Of a stretch of 53,437 nucleotides of DNA, positions 1 through 9,086 are shown piece by piece. The position numbers were made by a program, and so were the translations under genes. Every line of letters begins with the position of its first letter. The stretch's first letter is position 1. The stretch comes from Pseudomonas sp. CBZ-4 (GTDB lineage: Bacteria; Pseudomonadota; Gammaproteobacteria; Pseudomonadales; Pseudomonadaceae): NCBI RefSeq assembly GCF_000346755.1, contig NZ_ANNV01000027.1, positions 1-53,437 of the forward strand, written 5' to 3'. The notes under the pieces are model-generated. The model was not told the DNA's origin. It worked only from the letters and a program-made list of their open reading frames with translations, and did no database searches.

Positions 1-48
1 TTGGGAGCGCTTCGCACTCCAGCGGGAGCAAGCTCCCTCGCCACGACG
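1..48. repeat. Fragment of a Pseudomonas intergenic palindromic repeat
   Basis: The left edge carries a short palindrome, GGGAGC-aa-GCTCCC at 24-37, inside the sequence that reads on the minus strand as gtggcgagggagcttgctcc. This is the typical short intergenic repeat scattered through P. fluorescens-group genomes. It is cut by the window edge. It lies just beyond the stop codon of the receptor gene and may act as its terminator. Confidence 0.5.
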
Positions 49-56
49 TATCAGGT

Positions 57-2504
57 TCAGAACTGGTACTTGAGGCCCACCGTCATATTGCGCGGGTCAC
101 CGTAGAATGCGCTGCTATACAGACCGTAGCCGGCGTAGTACTCGCGGTCGAAGAGGTTGTTCAGGTTCAGCGACGCGCTGAGGTTCTTGCTCACGTCATA
201 GCGCGCCATCAACCCCACCACGGCGAAACTGCCTTCGTCGGCGCGCGCATCCATCGGGTAGGTGATGGCCGAATAGGTTGAACTCTGCCACGTCACATTG
301 CCGCCCACTGTCAGGTCACGCAGGGCACCTTCAAGCTTGTAGGCCGTGGACAGTTTGAACTGGCGCTCCGGCAGGTTGGTGTTGATGCGGTTGCCGTCCT
401 TGTCCCGGGGTTGGGCGTAGGTGAAGCCGGCAAGCATCTGCCAACCCGGCGTCAGTTGGCCGGACAGCTGCATTTCAAACCCTTTGGTGGTGGTGCCGCT
501 GACGGCCTTGTAGGCCGTAAGGCCTCCCGTGCGAACGCCGTCGTCCACCCCCAGGTTGTCCTGCTTGATGGTGAACACGGCGACACTGGTGTTGAGCGCA
601 CCGTCGAAATATTCCGACTTCAGGCCCGCTTCATAGCTTTGCCCCGTCAGCGGTTCCAGCGCCTTGTCGTTTTTGTCGAACAACGACTGCGGCGTGAAGA
701 TGTCGGTGTAGCTGACGTAGAGCGAGTGGATGTCATTGAGGTCGTAGACGATGCCTGCATAAGGCACCAGCTTGCCGGTTTTCCTGGCGCTGTCGTCCGA
801 CGGATCATTGGGCTTCCATCCGTAGGTCAGGGTGCCTTCACGCTCATAGTTGACGACCCGGCTGCCGAGGATCACATGCCAGTCGTCCAGCGGGTTCAGG
901 CGCAATGCCGCGTACCCACCGGACTCCTTGATCTTGTAGCCCTGGCTCTGTTGGAAGGTGAACGCATCCGGCTGAGGCGGGTTGTTGCCCCAGGTCTCGT
1001 AGTTCACGTTGAGGCTGCCACCGTCCAGTGACTGATAGTCCGAGCGGCGGTTACTCGCATTCAAACCCACCACCAACTCATGGGTACGCCCCAGCAGCGA
1101 AAAAGGCCCCGTCGCGTAGGCATCCGCGGAGTCGGCGTTGATCGTGTAGGTCACGCGGCTGCGCTGCAGTTCGGCAATGTGGGTCGTCTCGTCGGGGAAC
1201 GGCCCCCAGCCGACGATGTTGCCTTGCAACTGATCGGTGGTGCCTTTCCAGTGGCTGGCTTCTACGCGCAACAGCCAGTCATTGTCGAAGCGCTGCTCGA
1301 TGCCGGCAAAGTATTTGGTGCTTTGGCTGTCGGCATAGGTCCATTTGGCCGCCGGGTTGGTCGAGCGTTTGAAGTTGGCGCGGTTGCCATCGGCGTTGTA
1401 CAGCGGCAGCTGGCCAAAACTGGAGCCGTCGGCGTCGATTTTCTGGTAGTCGATGCCGGCGTACAGCGTGGTGTCTGGCGTGATATCGGCCTCGCCGATG
1501 GCGTAGAACACGTCCTTTTTCTGCGCGTAGTAATCAATAAATGAATGGTTGTCCTGATGGGCTGCCACCACGCGCCCACGCAGCGCGCCGTTTTCGGACA
1601 ACGGCCCGGACAGGTCCATTTCCGTGCGGTAGCGATCCCAGGTGCCACCACTGCCGGAGACATAGCCCTGGAAGTCTTTGGTCGGACGTTTGCGGACCAG
1701 GTTGACCACCCCCGCCGGGCTGCCGACGCCACTCATCAACCCCGTGGCGCCGCGTACCACTTCGACGCGGTCGTAGATGGCCATGTCGCGCACGCCCAGG
1801 CCGTTGGTATTGGTGGTGAAGTCTGACGTCGGCACACCGTCGTACTGAAAACTGTCCAAGGCAAAACCGCGGGAGTAGAAGTTGTAACGCTCACTGTCGT
1901 CGTGCATCACCGTCACGCCAGGGGTTTGCCCGAGGACTTCGGCGATGGAACCCAGGCCCTGGTCAGTCATGTGCTGGCGGGTGATGACGGTCACCGACTG
2001 GGGAGTCTCGCGCAGGGACATGGGCAATTTGGTCGCCGTGCTGGTGCTGCCCGTGGTGTAGGAGCCGGAGTTTTCGGTGGTCTGGCCCAGTTGTTGGCCG
2101 GTGATGCTGGTGGCCCCCAGCTCAATGCTTGACCCATCTCCCAATGGATACAGCGTGTAGGAGCCGTCCCCGGAGGCGACCGCATTTAGCCCGCTACCGC
2201 GCAGCAGGCTGCGCAATCCCTCATCGATGCCGGTGTTGGCATTCAGCCCGGTACTGCGCTTGCCTTCCACCAGCGCCGGGTCGATCGGCAGGGTGATGCC
2301 GGCCTGGCTGGCGAACTCGGCCAGCGCCGTGCTCAAGGCGCCGGCGGGAATCGTGTAATGGCGCACGTGCTGCTGGCCGATAGGTTCTGCCAGCAGGGGG
2401 GGGCTGGTCACCACCGAGCCTGCAACCAGCAGGCCCAAGGTCGCCCCGCGTATTGCCAGGGCTAAGGAGTGGAAGGGTAGGACGTACCGCTGTGGTTGCC
2501 GCAT
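57..2504 (-). CDS. TonB-dependent siderophore receptor with N-terminal signalling domain
   Basis: 815 aa outer-membrane receptor for a ferric siderophore, probably a transducer type. The chosen ATG at 2504 is followed by a signal peptide ending near LLAEP; an upstream in-frame start at 2576 would add 24 residues that do not look like a signal. Residues about 45-120 form the secretin/TonB short N-terminal (STN) domain (HYTIPAGALSTALAEFASQAG) found in receptors that signal to a FecR-type protein. The plug follows (LRETPQSVTVITRQ, then VRGATGLMSGVGSPAGVVNLVRKRPT), then a 22-strand barrel ending in the expected C-terminal aromatic (GLKYQF). It lies 81 bp downstream of the FecR-like gene on the same strand. 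The ligand cannot be read from sequence; FpvA/FhuE-type hydroxamate or pyoverdine-like siderophores are the usual choice for this subfamily. Confidence 0.93.
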   Translation of the reverse strand: MRQPQRYVLPFHSLALAIRGATLGLLVAGSVVTSPPLLAEPIGQQHVRHYTIPAGALSTALAEFASQAGITLPIDPALVEGKRSTGLNANTGIDEGLRSLLRGSGLNAVASGDGSYTLYPLGDGSSIELGATSITGQQLGQTTENSGSYTTGSTSTATKLPMSLRETPQSVTVITRQHMTDQGLGSIAEVLGQTPGVTVMHDDSERYNFYSRGFALDSFQYDGVPTSDFTTNTNGLGVRDMAIYDRVEVVRGATGLMSGVGSPAGVVNLVRKRPTKDFQGYVSGSGGTWDRYRTEMDLSGPLSENGALRGRVVAAHQDNHSFIDYYAQKKDVFYAIGEADITPDTTLYAGIDYQKIDADGSSFGQLPLYNADGNRANFKRSTNPAAKWTYADSQSTKYFAGIEQRFDNDWLLRVEASHWKGTTDQLQGNIVGWGPFPDETTHIAELQRSRVTYTINADSADAYATGPFSLLGRTHELVVGLNASNRRSDYQSLDGGSLNVNYETWGNNPPQPDAFTFQQSQGYKIKESGGYAALRLNPLDDWHVILGSRVVNYEREGTLTYGWKPNDPSDDSARKTGKLVPYAGIVYDLNDIHSLYVSYTDIFTPQSLFDKNDKALEPLTGQSYEAGLKSEYFDGALNTSVAVFTIKQDNLGVDDGVRTGGLTAYKAVSGTTTKGFEMQLSGQLTPGWQMLAGFTYAQPRDKDGNRINTNLPERQFKLSTAYKLEGALRDLTVGGNVTWQSSTYSAITYPMDARADEGSFAVVGLMARYDVSKNLSASLNLNNLFDREYYAGYGLYSSAFYGDPRNMTVGLKYQF

Positions 2505-2585
2505 TGAGTGTTCCCCGTCGAAGAGTGTTGGCTGTTTTACGAGGAGGACGCATGGCGGCTGAAAAACACGACACACGCGGGAAAT

Positions 2586-3539
2586 TCAGCTTTCCCGGGC
2601 GGCGATGGTCACCCAGTAGCGGCTGCGGGTGCGGATGTCTACCGGCAGGGTGCGGGCCAGGGCGGCCAATGCCAGGTCGGTGTCGTGTAACTGAAATGTG
2701 CCGGAGATCTGCCAGTCTGCCACTGCCGGATCGCAGCGCAGCAGGCCGGGACGATAGCGGCCGAGCTCGAGGGCAAAGTCGGCCAGGCGCATTTTCTCCG
2801 CGCGCAGTACGCCTTGGGTCCAATCGCTGCTGCTGCGTTGCAGCGTGGCCACGGGCGCAATCAGGGCGCGACTGAACTCGGTCTGCTGGCCCGCTTCCAG
2901 GCGCAGGAAATCCTTGGCGTGAGCGGGATAGACCTGCACCGCCCCTTCCAGCACTGCGATACGGGTTTTGCCGTCGAGCTGGCGCACGTCGAAACGCGTG
3001 CCAACCGGGCGCAAACGGCCTTCGGCGGTTTCCACCACGAGTGGGCGGTTGAGCGGGTCGGCGGCGGTGCTGACCAGGATCTCGCCGGCGTACAGGCGCA
3101 GCAGGCGCTGCTGGCTGTCGAAGCGGATGTCCATGGCGCTGGCGGTGTTGAGCATCACCCGGGTGCCGTCCGGCAGCACGCATTCGCGACGCTCGCCGGC
3201 CACGGTGCGTTGGTCTGCGCTCCACTCCCGCCAGGGCAGTGCCTGGTAGGCGAATGTGCCCAGCGGCGCAGCGATGATCAGGCTGGTCAGTAGTTTCAGG
3301 GTGTGGCGCCGATCAAGGCTTGCCGGGCGGCCCAGCGCGGGCATGCCGATATCCGCTGGGATCGCGTCGAAGCGTGCGTGGAACCCTGCCGCCAATTGCC
3401 AGGCGCGCTCGTGGTCGGCATGGCTGGCGCGCCAGTGGTCGCAGGCTTCCCGATCACGCGGGCTGGCGTTGCCTTGCAGGCGCACGAACCAGCGGGCCGC
3501 CTGGCGCGCAATGCGCCGGTCAATCGGCTGGGCACTCAC
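2586..3539 (-). CDS. FecR-family anti-sigma / sigma regulator
   Basis: 317 aa inner-membrane regulator. It passes the signal from the loaded receptor's STN domain to the cytoplasmic sigma factor encoded upstream. The N-terminal DUF4880-type region (IDRRIARQAARWFVRLQ, with paired Trp later) is the sigma-binding part. A hydrophobic segment around residues 80-100 (LLTSLIIAAPLGTFAYQAL) is the membrane anchor. The FecR fold follows, with ECVLPDGTRVMLNTASAMDIRF and RLYAGEILV. The GTG start at 3539 gives a GTGA overlap with the sigma-factor stop, suggesting translational coupling; an in-frame ATG at 3566 would add nine residues. Confidence 0.88.
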   Translation of the reverse strand: MSAQPIDRRIARQAARWFVRLQGNASPRDREACDHWRASHADHERAWQLAAGFHARFDAIPADIGMPALGRPASLDRRHTLKLLTSLIIAAPLGTFAYQALPWREWSADQRTVAGERRECVLPDGTRVMLNTASAMDIRFDSQQRLLRLYAGEILVSTAADPLNRPLVVETAEGRLRPVGTRFDVRQLDGKTRIAVLEGAVQVYPAHAKDFLRLEAGQQTEFSRALIAPVATLQRSSSDWTQGVLRAEKMRLADFALELGRYRPGLLRCDPAVADWQISGTFQLHDTDLALAALARTLPVDIRTRSRYWVTIAARES

Positions 3540-4045
3540 GCTGAAGTTGTGGCCAGGATGATGCATTCCTCATAGGCGCGCGCGAGATGGCGTTGCACCG
3601 AGCGCACATGGATACCCAGGTGGCTGGCGATTTCCTCTTGGCTGTAACCCTCAAGTTGAGCCATCAGAAAGGCCTGGCGCGTCCTGGCCGGCAGGCACGA
3701 AAGCACCTGGTCGACCTCATGCAGCGCTTCGAGAATCAGCGCCTGGCTTTCCAGCGAGGGGGTGTTCTGCTCGGGCAGGTGGGCCAGGGTTTCCAGCCAC
3801 GCCTGCTCCAACGAACGCCGGCGATACAGGCTGATCAGCAAGTGATTGGCGACGGTGGCCAGGTAGGCGCGCGGGCTGTCGAGGGTCCGTGGCTTGGCAC
3901 CCAGCAGGCGGATGAAGGTATCTTGCGTCAAGTCCGCCGCGTCGGCGCTGTTGCCCAGGCGCTGGCGCAACCAACCCACCAACCAGCCGCGATGGTCGCG
4001 ATAGAGGTCGCCGATATTCTGGTAAGGACTGGTTGGAAGGGGCAT
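3536..4045 (-). CDS. ECF sigma factor, FecI type
   Basis: 169 aa extracytoplasmic-function sigma-70 factor, expected to drive the downstream receptor gene when the siderophore is sensed. Region 2 is visible (NIGDLYRDHRGWLVGWLRQRL, then DAADLTQDTFIRLL). Region 4 contains CLPARTRQAFLMAQLEGYSQ followed by the helix-turn-helix EEIASHLGIHVRSVQRHLARA. ATG 4045 was chosen over an upstream TTG at 4069 because it gives the usual FecI length; neither has a strong ribosome binding site. A Fur-box candidate lies 31 bp upstream, so iron repression is likely. Confidence 0.9.
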   Translation of the reverse strand: MPLPTSPYQNIGDLYRDHRGWLVGWLRQRLGNSADAADLTQDTFIRLLGAKPRTLDSPRAYLATVANHLLISLYRRRSLEQAWLETLAHLPEQNTPSLESQALILEALHEVDQVLSCLPARTRQAFLMAQLEGYSQEEIASHLGIHVRSVQRHLARAYEECIILATTSA

Positions 4046-4075
4046 GGGGCTTGTTGTTGACCAAAGCAATGCAAG

Positions 4076-4090
4076 TGAGAACTCATCTCA
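4076..4090 (-). promoter_or_regulatory. Candidate Fur box upstream of the FecI-type gene
   Basis: The 15-mer TGAGAACTCATCTCA has inverted TGAGA/TCTCA arms and closely follows the 7-1-7 Fur consensus TGAGAAT-N-ATTCTCA. It sits just upstream of the sigma-factor start, where Fur usually represses fecI-type genes. This is a reading of a short motif and has not been tested. Confidence 0.6.
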
Positions 4091-4380
4091 TTCTATCGGT
4101 GGCTGCGCCTTGCTCGCAAGGCTATCCCCTGAATGTTTACCCGCGTACGCCTTGCCGTTGTGCACTGCCTACACCCCGTTGAACTGTGCTGGTGCGTCAT
4201 GACGTGGCGGAATACCCCCATGCCCATTGGTCGATTGCGCCCCTTGCCGCATAAACGGTTATCTATAGCCACGCGAAGACTTCCAGGCGAGCTACCGGCA
4301 GCAGGACGCTGCGGTGCCCGCTCTCTAACAATGGCCTTTCAAGGCGATAAAAAAATAGTCTGCAAGGGGAACGGCACTCC
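4091..4380. other. Intergenic region between divergent fecI-type and BCCT genes
   Basis: No convincing gene. A short reading frame at 4133-4384 has no recognisable product and no ribosome binding site. A small hairpin, GCCTTGC-TC-GCAAGGC, is at 4107-4122. The promoter of the BCCT gene must lie here; its ribosome binding site is the AAGGGGA just before the ATG at 4381. No clear operator was found. Confidence 0.5.
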
Positions 4381-5964
4381 ATGAAATATCCACTGCGTCC
4401 GTTGGTGTTCTGGCCAACTTTCCTGATTCTGCTGGCGGCGGTGATCGCCAGCTACATCGACCTGAATGCGTTCCTTGCGGTGAGCAAGCAGCTCAACAAC
4501 CTGATCCTGAAAAACTTCTCCTGGCTGTTCAGCGCCGGCTCGTTTGCCATGGTGGTGTTGACCGCCATCGTGTACTTCTCGGCACTGGGCAAGGTGCGCA
4601 TCGGCGGTGAAGACGCCCAGCCGTTGCTGAGCAAATGGCGCTGGTTCATGGTGGCGCTGTGCACCACGCTGGCGGTTGGTGTGTTGTTCTGGACCACCGC
4701 CGAACCGCTCTACCACCTGTACGGCCCGCCCACCAGCCTGCCGATTGAAGCGGGCAGCTCGGCGGCGAAGAGCTTTGCGATGTCGACGATGTTCCTGCAC
4801 TGGACCATCACCCCGTACGCCATCTACCTGGTGCCGTCCCTGGTATTTGCGCTGGTGTTCTACAACCGCCGCAGCAACTTCTCGATTGGCGCGATGCTCG
4901 AACCCTTGCTGGGCGCGGCGCGGGTCAAGCGCTACGCCGGGCTGATCGACACCCTGGCGATGTTCGCCCTGGTCGCCGGCATGGCCTCGTCCCTGGGCAC
5001 GGGCGCACTGACCCTGGCCGGCGGCCTGAGCCAATACATCGGCGGCGAAACCACGCCGTTCCGTTTGGCGATCATCATCGCAATCATCGTCATCACCTTT
5101 GTCGCCTCGGCCGCCAGCGGCCTGCAAAAAGGCATCGTGATGCTGTCCTCGTTCAACACCTGGATCATGCTCGCCCTCGGTTTGTTCGTGCTGCTGTGCG
5201 GGCCAACCCTGTACATGTTCAGCCTCGGCGTCGAATCCCTCGGCGTGTACCTCGACACCTTCTTCAGCCGCAGCTTGTTCACCGGCGCCGCCAGTGGCGA
5301 CACCTGGCCGCAGAGCTGGACAGTGTTCTACTGGTCGGTGTGGTTTGCCTGGGCGCCAGTGAGTGCGCTGTTCCTCGGCAAGATCGGCCGTGGCTATACC
5401 GTGCGTGAATTCATCCATATCAACATGCTGTTCCCGGCGCTGTTCACGGCGGTGTGGATCTGCATCTTCTCCGGCACCAGCCTGTACTTCGATGCGCTCG
5501 GCGACGGCAGCCTCAACCGCGTGCTCAACGAGCAGGGCGTGGAGCACGTGCTGTACCAGATGTTCCAGCAACTGCCGGCCAGCGGGCTGATGATCGCGTT
5601 CCTGCTGTTTGTCGCCTTCATCTCGTTTGTCACTGCGGCGGACTCCAGCACCGACGTGATCGCCAACCTGTGCAGCAAGGGCGTGACCGCCGACTCCGAC
5701 CTCGACGGCAACCCGATGTTGAAGATTGTCTGGGGCGTGATCATCGGCACGGTGTCGTGGGTGATGGTGTCGTTTATCGGCATCGACGGGGTGAAGATGC
5801 TCTCCAATCTCGGCGGTCTGCCGGGGATGATCCTGGTGCTGCTGGCCAGTACCTCGCTGATCTTCTGGCTGAAAAACCCGGCGCTGCTCGATGTGAAACA
5901 CCTCAAGCCGGCCACCGATCCCGCGCTGCGCGGCGCCAGCCCGGTCGCCGAGTTCGCCCGCTAA
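4381..5964 (+). CDS. BCCT-family (betaine/choline/carnitine-type) transporter
   Basis: 527 aa inner-membrane carrier with about 12 hydrophobic segments. BCCT hallmarks are the aromatic stretch GVLFWTTAEPLYHLYGPP after the third helix, and the TM8 signature FYWSVWFAWAPVSALFLGKI followed by GRGYTVREFI. The family imports trimethylammonium compounds with Na+ or H+. The usual C-terminal osmosensory extension of BetT/BetP is absent (the protein ends shortly after the last helix), which favours a catabolic uptake role over osmoprotection. It is followed after 84 bp by a CocE-type hydrolase, so an ester or amide of a quaternary amine is a reasonable guess for the substrate. Confidence 0.9.
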   Translation: MKYPLRPLVFWPTFLILLAAVIASYIDLNAFLAVSKQLNNLILKNFSWLFSAGSFAMVVLTAIVYFSALGKVRIGGEDAQPLLSKWRWFMVALCTTLAVGVLFWTTAEPLYHLYGPPTSLPIEAGSSAAKSFAMSTMFLHWTITPYAIYLVPSLVFALVFYNRRSNFSIGAMLEPLLGAARVKRYAGLIDTLAMFALVAGMASSLGTGALTLAGGLSQYIGGETTPFRLAIIIAIIVITFVASAASGLQKGIVMLSSFNTWIMLALGLFVLLCGPTLYMFSLGVESLGVYLDTFFSRSLFTGAASGDTWPQSWTVFYWSVWFAWAPVSALFLGKIGRGYTVREFIHINMLFPALFTAVWICIFSGTSLYFDALGDGSLNRVLNEQGVEHVLYQMFQQLPASGLMIAFLLFVAFISFVTAADSSTDVIANLCSKGVTADSDLDGNPMLKIVWGVIIGTVSWVMVSFIGIDGVKMLSNLGGLPGMILVLLASTSLIFWLKNPALLDVKHLKPATDPALRGASPVAEFAR

Positions 5965-5992
5965 ATCCTCAAACCTGTGTGTCTCCCCACGC

Positions 5993-6016
5993 GCTCCCCC
6001 GAGAGCGCGGGGGAGC
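5993..6016 (+). terminator. Hairpin between BCCT and hydrolase genes
   Basis: A perfect 9-bp stem, GCTCCCCCG with CGGGGGAGC and a 6-nt loop, is followed by a weakly T-rich run (gtttgttt). It could attenuate transcription into the hydrolase gene, whose own ribosome binding site (GGAG) lies just downstream. Confidence 0.5.
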
Positions 6017-6048
6017 CGTTTGTTTGCAACAAAAGTTTGGAGTTACCG

Positions 6049-8058
6049 ATGGAAATCGTTACCGAATTTGCCTACAAGGTCCGTGAAATCGAACACTGCC
6101 TGATCCCGCTGAAGGACGGCACCCAACTGGCCGCGCGCATCTGGCTGCCGGAAGTCGCCGGCCTGCAAACCTTCCCGGCGATCCTCGAATACCTGCCGTA
6201 CCGCAAGCGCGATGGCACCGCCGTGCGTGATGCGCTGACCCACCCGTGGATGGCCGGGCAAGGCTATGTGTGCGTGCGTGTGGACATGCGCGGCAACGGC
6301 GAATCCCAAGGGTTGATGGCCGACGAATACCTGTTGCAGGAGCAGGACGACGCCCTCGAAGTGATCGATTGGCTGTGCCAGCAAGCCTGGTGCGACGGCA
6401 ACGTCGGCATGATGGGTATTTCCTGGGGCGGCTTCAACGGCCTGCAAGTCGCGGCGCGCCAGCCCGAGGCGCTGAAGGCGATCATCACCCTGTGTTCCAC
6501 CGATGACCGCTTCGCCGACGACATCCATTACAAGGGCGGCAACCTGCTGATGGAGAACTTCGGTTGGGCCGCGACCATGCTCAACTTCAGCGCTGCCGTG
6601 CCCGATCCGCTGCTGGTCGGCGATGCATGGAAAACCCTCTGGCAGCAACGCCTGGACGCCATGCCGCTGCTCGCCGAAACCTGGCTGCAACACCAGACCC
6701 GCGATGACTACTGGCGCCACGGTTCGGTGTGCGAGGACTATTCGCAGATCAAGGCGGCAGTTTATGCGGTGGGCGGTTGGGGTGATGCCTACCGCAACAC
6801 GGTCTCACGGCTGATGGAGCACCTGCCGGGGCCGAAGAAAGCCATGATCGGCCCGTGGATTCACAAATACCCACACTTCGCCGTGCCGAATCCGGCCATT
6901 GGCTTCCTGCAAGAGGCCAAGCGCTGGTGGGATCACTGGCTGAAGGGCATCGATAATGGGGTGATGGATGACGCAGCCTGCACCTTTTACCTACAGGATG
7001 TTCTACCGCCACAGGGCAGTTATGCCGAGCGGCCAGGTATCTGGGTGCAGACGGCGGGGTGGCCTGATGCGCAGGTACAGTGGACCGATTTCAGCCTGAG
7101 TGCTGACGGTCTCAACCTCGGCGCAGCACCCTTGGCCGCCGCGCGCAGCATCTGCTCGCCGTTGACCACCGGCCTGCACCAGGGCGAATACTGCGCCATC
7201 TGGTTTGGCCCCGACGGCCCGACGGATCAGCGCCGGGATGATGCGAATTCGCTGTGCTTCGACTCCCAGCCACTGAGCGAACCCCTCGCGTTGCTCGGCG
7301 ATGCGCGCCTGACATTGCGCCTGGCCAGTGACACCGCGTGTGGGCAATTAGTCGCTCGGCTGAATGCCATTGCACCGGACGGGCAAGTCACGCAGATCAG
7401 TTACGGCGTGCTCAATCTCACGCTTCGTGAGGACTTTTCCCACGTATCACCCGTAGTCCCCGGTGCACCGATGGACGTGCAGTTAAACCTCGACCATATG
7501 GGCATGCGCCTGCCGGCCGGCTACCGTTTGCGCCTGGCCCTGAGCACCGCGAGTTTCCCGTTGCTGTGGCCGAGCCGCGAGCTGACCACCCTGACCTTGT
7601 TGCCCGGCCTGCAACGCCTGCAACTGCCGGTGTTTACCGGCGAAGCGGTTGAATGCCCTTTCGAAGCGCCGCAAGCCGCCACACCGGTCGCCATGGAAGT
7701 GCTGCGTGCCGCAGCGCCGAAGCGCACCTTGATCGAAGACGTGGGCAGTGGCGAGGTCTGCGTGAAGATCGAAGACGACCTGGGTTCGGTGCGTTTTACC
7801 GACCACGGTTTGGCGGTGGACCAGCGTTGCACCGAGCAATACCGCACCTTGCCGTGGGACCCGTTGTCGACCCGCGCCGATATCGAGTGGCACTATCGGG
7901 TGGGTCGCGATGAATGGAACGTTGAGGTGGAAAGCCGCCTGAGCGTGAGCGCCGATGCCGAGTGGTTCTACGTCGAAGCCGAGCAGACCGCGTGGGAAAA
8001 TGGCCAGTTGGAACACCGCCGCCAGTGGAGCAAACGCGTGGCCAGGGTCGCGCTGTGA
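6049..8058 (+). CDS. CocE/NonD-family serine hydrolase (X-Pro dipeptidyl-peptidase S15 fold)
   Basis: 669 aa cytoplasmic alpha/beta hydrolase with a C-terminal jelly-roll domain, the layout of cocaine esterase and glutaryl-7-ACA acylases. The nucleophile elbow GISWGG places the catalytic Ser at residue 125. The Asp is expected in GGWGDAYRNT and the His in GPWIHKYPHF. RNA upstream carries GGAG seven bases before the ATG at 6049; an earlier in-frame ATG at 5977 would start inside the hairpin region and adds 24 non-conserved residues. It has no signal peptide, so the substrate must be imported, presumably by the BCCT protein upstream. The real substrate (ester or amide) is not known. Confidence 0.88.
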   Translation: MEIVTEFAYKVREIEHCLIPLKDGTQLAARIWLPEVAGLQTFPAILEYLPYRKRDGTAVRDALTHPWMAGQGYVCVRVDMRGNGESQGLMADEYLLQEQDDALEVIDWLCQQAWCDGNVGMMGISWGGFNGLQVAARQPEALKAIITLCSTDDRFADDIHYKGGNLLMENFGWAATMLNFSAAVPDPLLVGDAWKTLWQQRLDAMPLLAETWLQHQTRDDYWRHGSVCEDYSQIKAAVYAVGGWGDAYRNTVSRLMEHLPGPKKAMIGPWIHKYPHFAVPNPAIGFLQEAKRWWDHWLKGIDNGVMDDAACTFYLQDVLPPQGSYAERPGIWVQTAGWPDAQVQWTDFSLSADGLNLGAAPLAAARSICSPLTTGLHQGEYCAIWFGPDGPTDQRRDDANSLCFDSQPLSEPLALLGDARLTLRLASDTACGQLVARLNAIAPDGQVTQISYGVLNLTLREDFSHVSPVVPGAPMDVQLNLDHMGMRLPAGYRLRLALSTASFPLLWPSRELTTLTLLPGLQRLQLPVFTGEAVECPFEAPQAATPVAMEVLRAAAPKRTLIEDVGSGEVCVKIEDDLGSVRFTDHGLAVDQRCTEQYRTLPWDPLSTRADIEWHYRVGRDEWNVEVESRLSVSADAEWFYVEAEQTAWENGQLEHRRQWSKRVARVAL

Positions 8059-8118
8059 GTGGGCAACTGGCAGGATGCTTGCCCACGTGATCTCTGCGGG
8101 CCCGGGGCAACCCGGGCC
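8059..8118 (+). terminator. Two consecutive hairpins after the CocE-type gene
   Basis: Immediately after the stop codon there is a perfect 8-bp stem, GTGGGCAA (8059-8066) with TTGCCCAC (8079-8086). A second perfect 8-bp stem follows, GGCCCGGG (8099-8106) with CCCGGGCC (8111-8118) around a GCAA loop. Neither has a long T-run, so termination may be partial or the structures may stabilise the mRNA end. Confidence 0.45.
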
Positions 8119-8141
8119 TGTCTCTGCCATTGGATTCTTTC

Positions 8142-9086
8142 ATGTCGCGCCGAAACGTCGATCTTCCTCCGCTCAATTGCTTGCAGACCTTCGAAGCGGC
8201 CGCCCGCCATTTGAGCTTTACCCAGGCCGCCCATGAACTGAACCTGACTCAAAGCGCGGTCAGCCGCCAGGTCAAACGCCTGGAAGAAGACCTCGCCCGC
8301 CCGCTGTTTTATCGCCTGGCCCAGGGCCTTAGCCTCACGCCGGCCGGGGTGCGTTACTTCCGCACGATCCAGCGCCTGTTGCGCGAACTCGACCGTGAAT
8401 CCGCCGAGTTGCGCCGGCGCGGTGCCGACCGCCAGTTGACCCTGGCCAGCACGCCGACCATCAGCTCGATCTGGCTGGCCGGCTTGCTGCCGGACTTCCA
8501 GCGCGAACACCCGGACCTGGACATCCGCATCCTGTGCAGCGAAAGCCCCAGCCACCTGGATGTCAGCGAATATGACCTGGGCCTGTTCTACCACCTCGAC
8601 GAACTGCCCGCGCCCCACGGCCTGGAGCTGTCGCCGGTGTTCGACAGCGAACAGGTCATCACCGTGTGCAGCCCCGCTTATATAGAGCGCCACGGTCCGA
8701 TTCACGACGTGCAACACCTGCTGCACGCCCACACGTTGCTGATCGTCGAAGACCACTACCACGACTGGCTGACCTGGACCGACTGGTGCGCCGACGCCGA
8801 CGCCCACTATCACACCCCGCGCCATGCGCTGCGCACCAACAGCTATCAACTGTTGATGCAGTCGGCGGTGATGGGCCACGGCGTGGCCCTCGGCTGGAAG
8901 AGCCTGCTCGCCGGCGAACTGGACGCCGGGCGCCTGCAAATGGCCTTGCCCCACACCATGCACAGCCGTGGCCGCCTGCACCTGATGCAACCCCATCACC
9001 GCAACCCGCCGTCGGCGGCGCGCAGTTTTCGCCAATGGTTGCTGGCCCATGCCAGCCGCCTGAACACTCCCCCTGAGCCCTCATGA
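8142..9086 (+). CDS. LysR-family transcriptional regulator (GcvA-like)
   Basis: 314 aa. The N-terminal winged helix-turn-helix runs from PLNCLQTFEAAARHLSFTQA through LNLTQSAVSRQVKRLEEDL, typical of LysR proteins of the GcvA/AmpR branch. The C-terminal two residue-rich lobes form a type 2 periplasmic-binding-like effector domain. The start is the ATG at 8142; a TTG at 8130 is in frame but less likely. The stop overlaps the next gene's start (ATGA), so it is probably co-expressed with the MFS carrier and may control the preceding BCCT/hydrolase genes. The effector is unknown. Confidence 0.88.
   Translation: MSRRNVDLPPLNCLQTFEAAARHLSFTQAAHELNLTQSAVSRQVKRLEEDLARPLFYRLAQGLSLTPAGVRYFRTIQRLLRELDRESAELRRRGADRQLTLASTPTISSIWLAGLLPDFQREHPDLDIRILCSESPSHLDVSEYDLGLFYHLDELPAPHGLELSPVFDSEQVITVCSPAYIERHGPIHDVQHLLHAHTLLIVEDHYHDWLTWTDWCADADAHYHTPRHALRTNSYQLLMQSAVMGHGVALGWKSLLAGELDAGRLQMALPHTMHSRGRLHLMQPHHRNPPSAARSFRQWLLAHASRLNTPPEPS

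Noticed and set aside
4133..4384. A possible 83-aa gene upstream of the BCCT gene
   Set aside because: No ribosome binding site, no recognisable sequence, and it runs into the BCCT start region.
4339..5901. A 520-codon open frame on the minus strand opposite the BCCT gene
   Set aside because: It is rich in His, Gln, Arg and Asp with no recognisable domain, and mirrors a well-supported membrane protein gene; a typical antisense shadow in GC-rich DNA.
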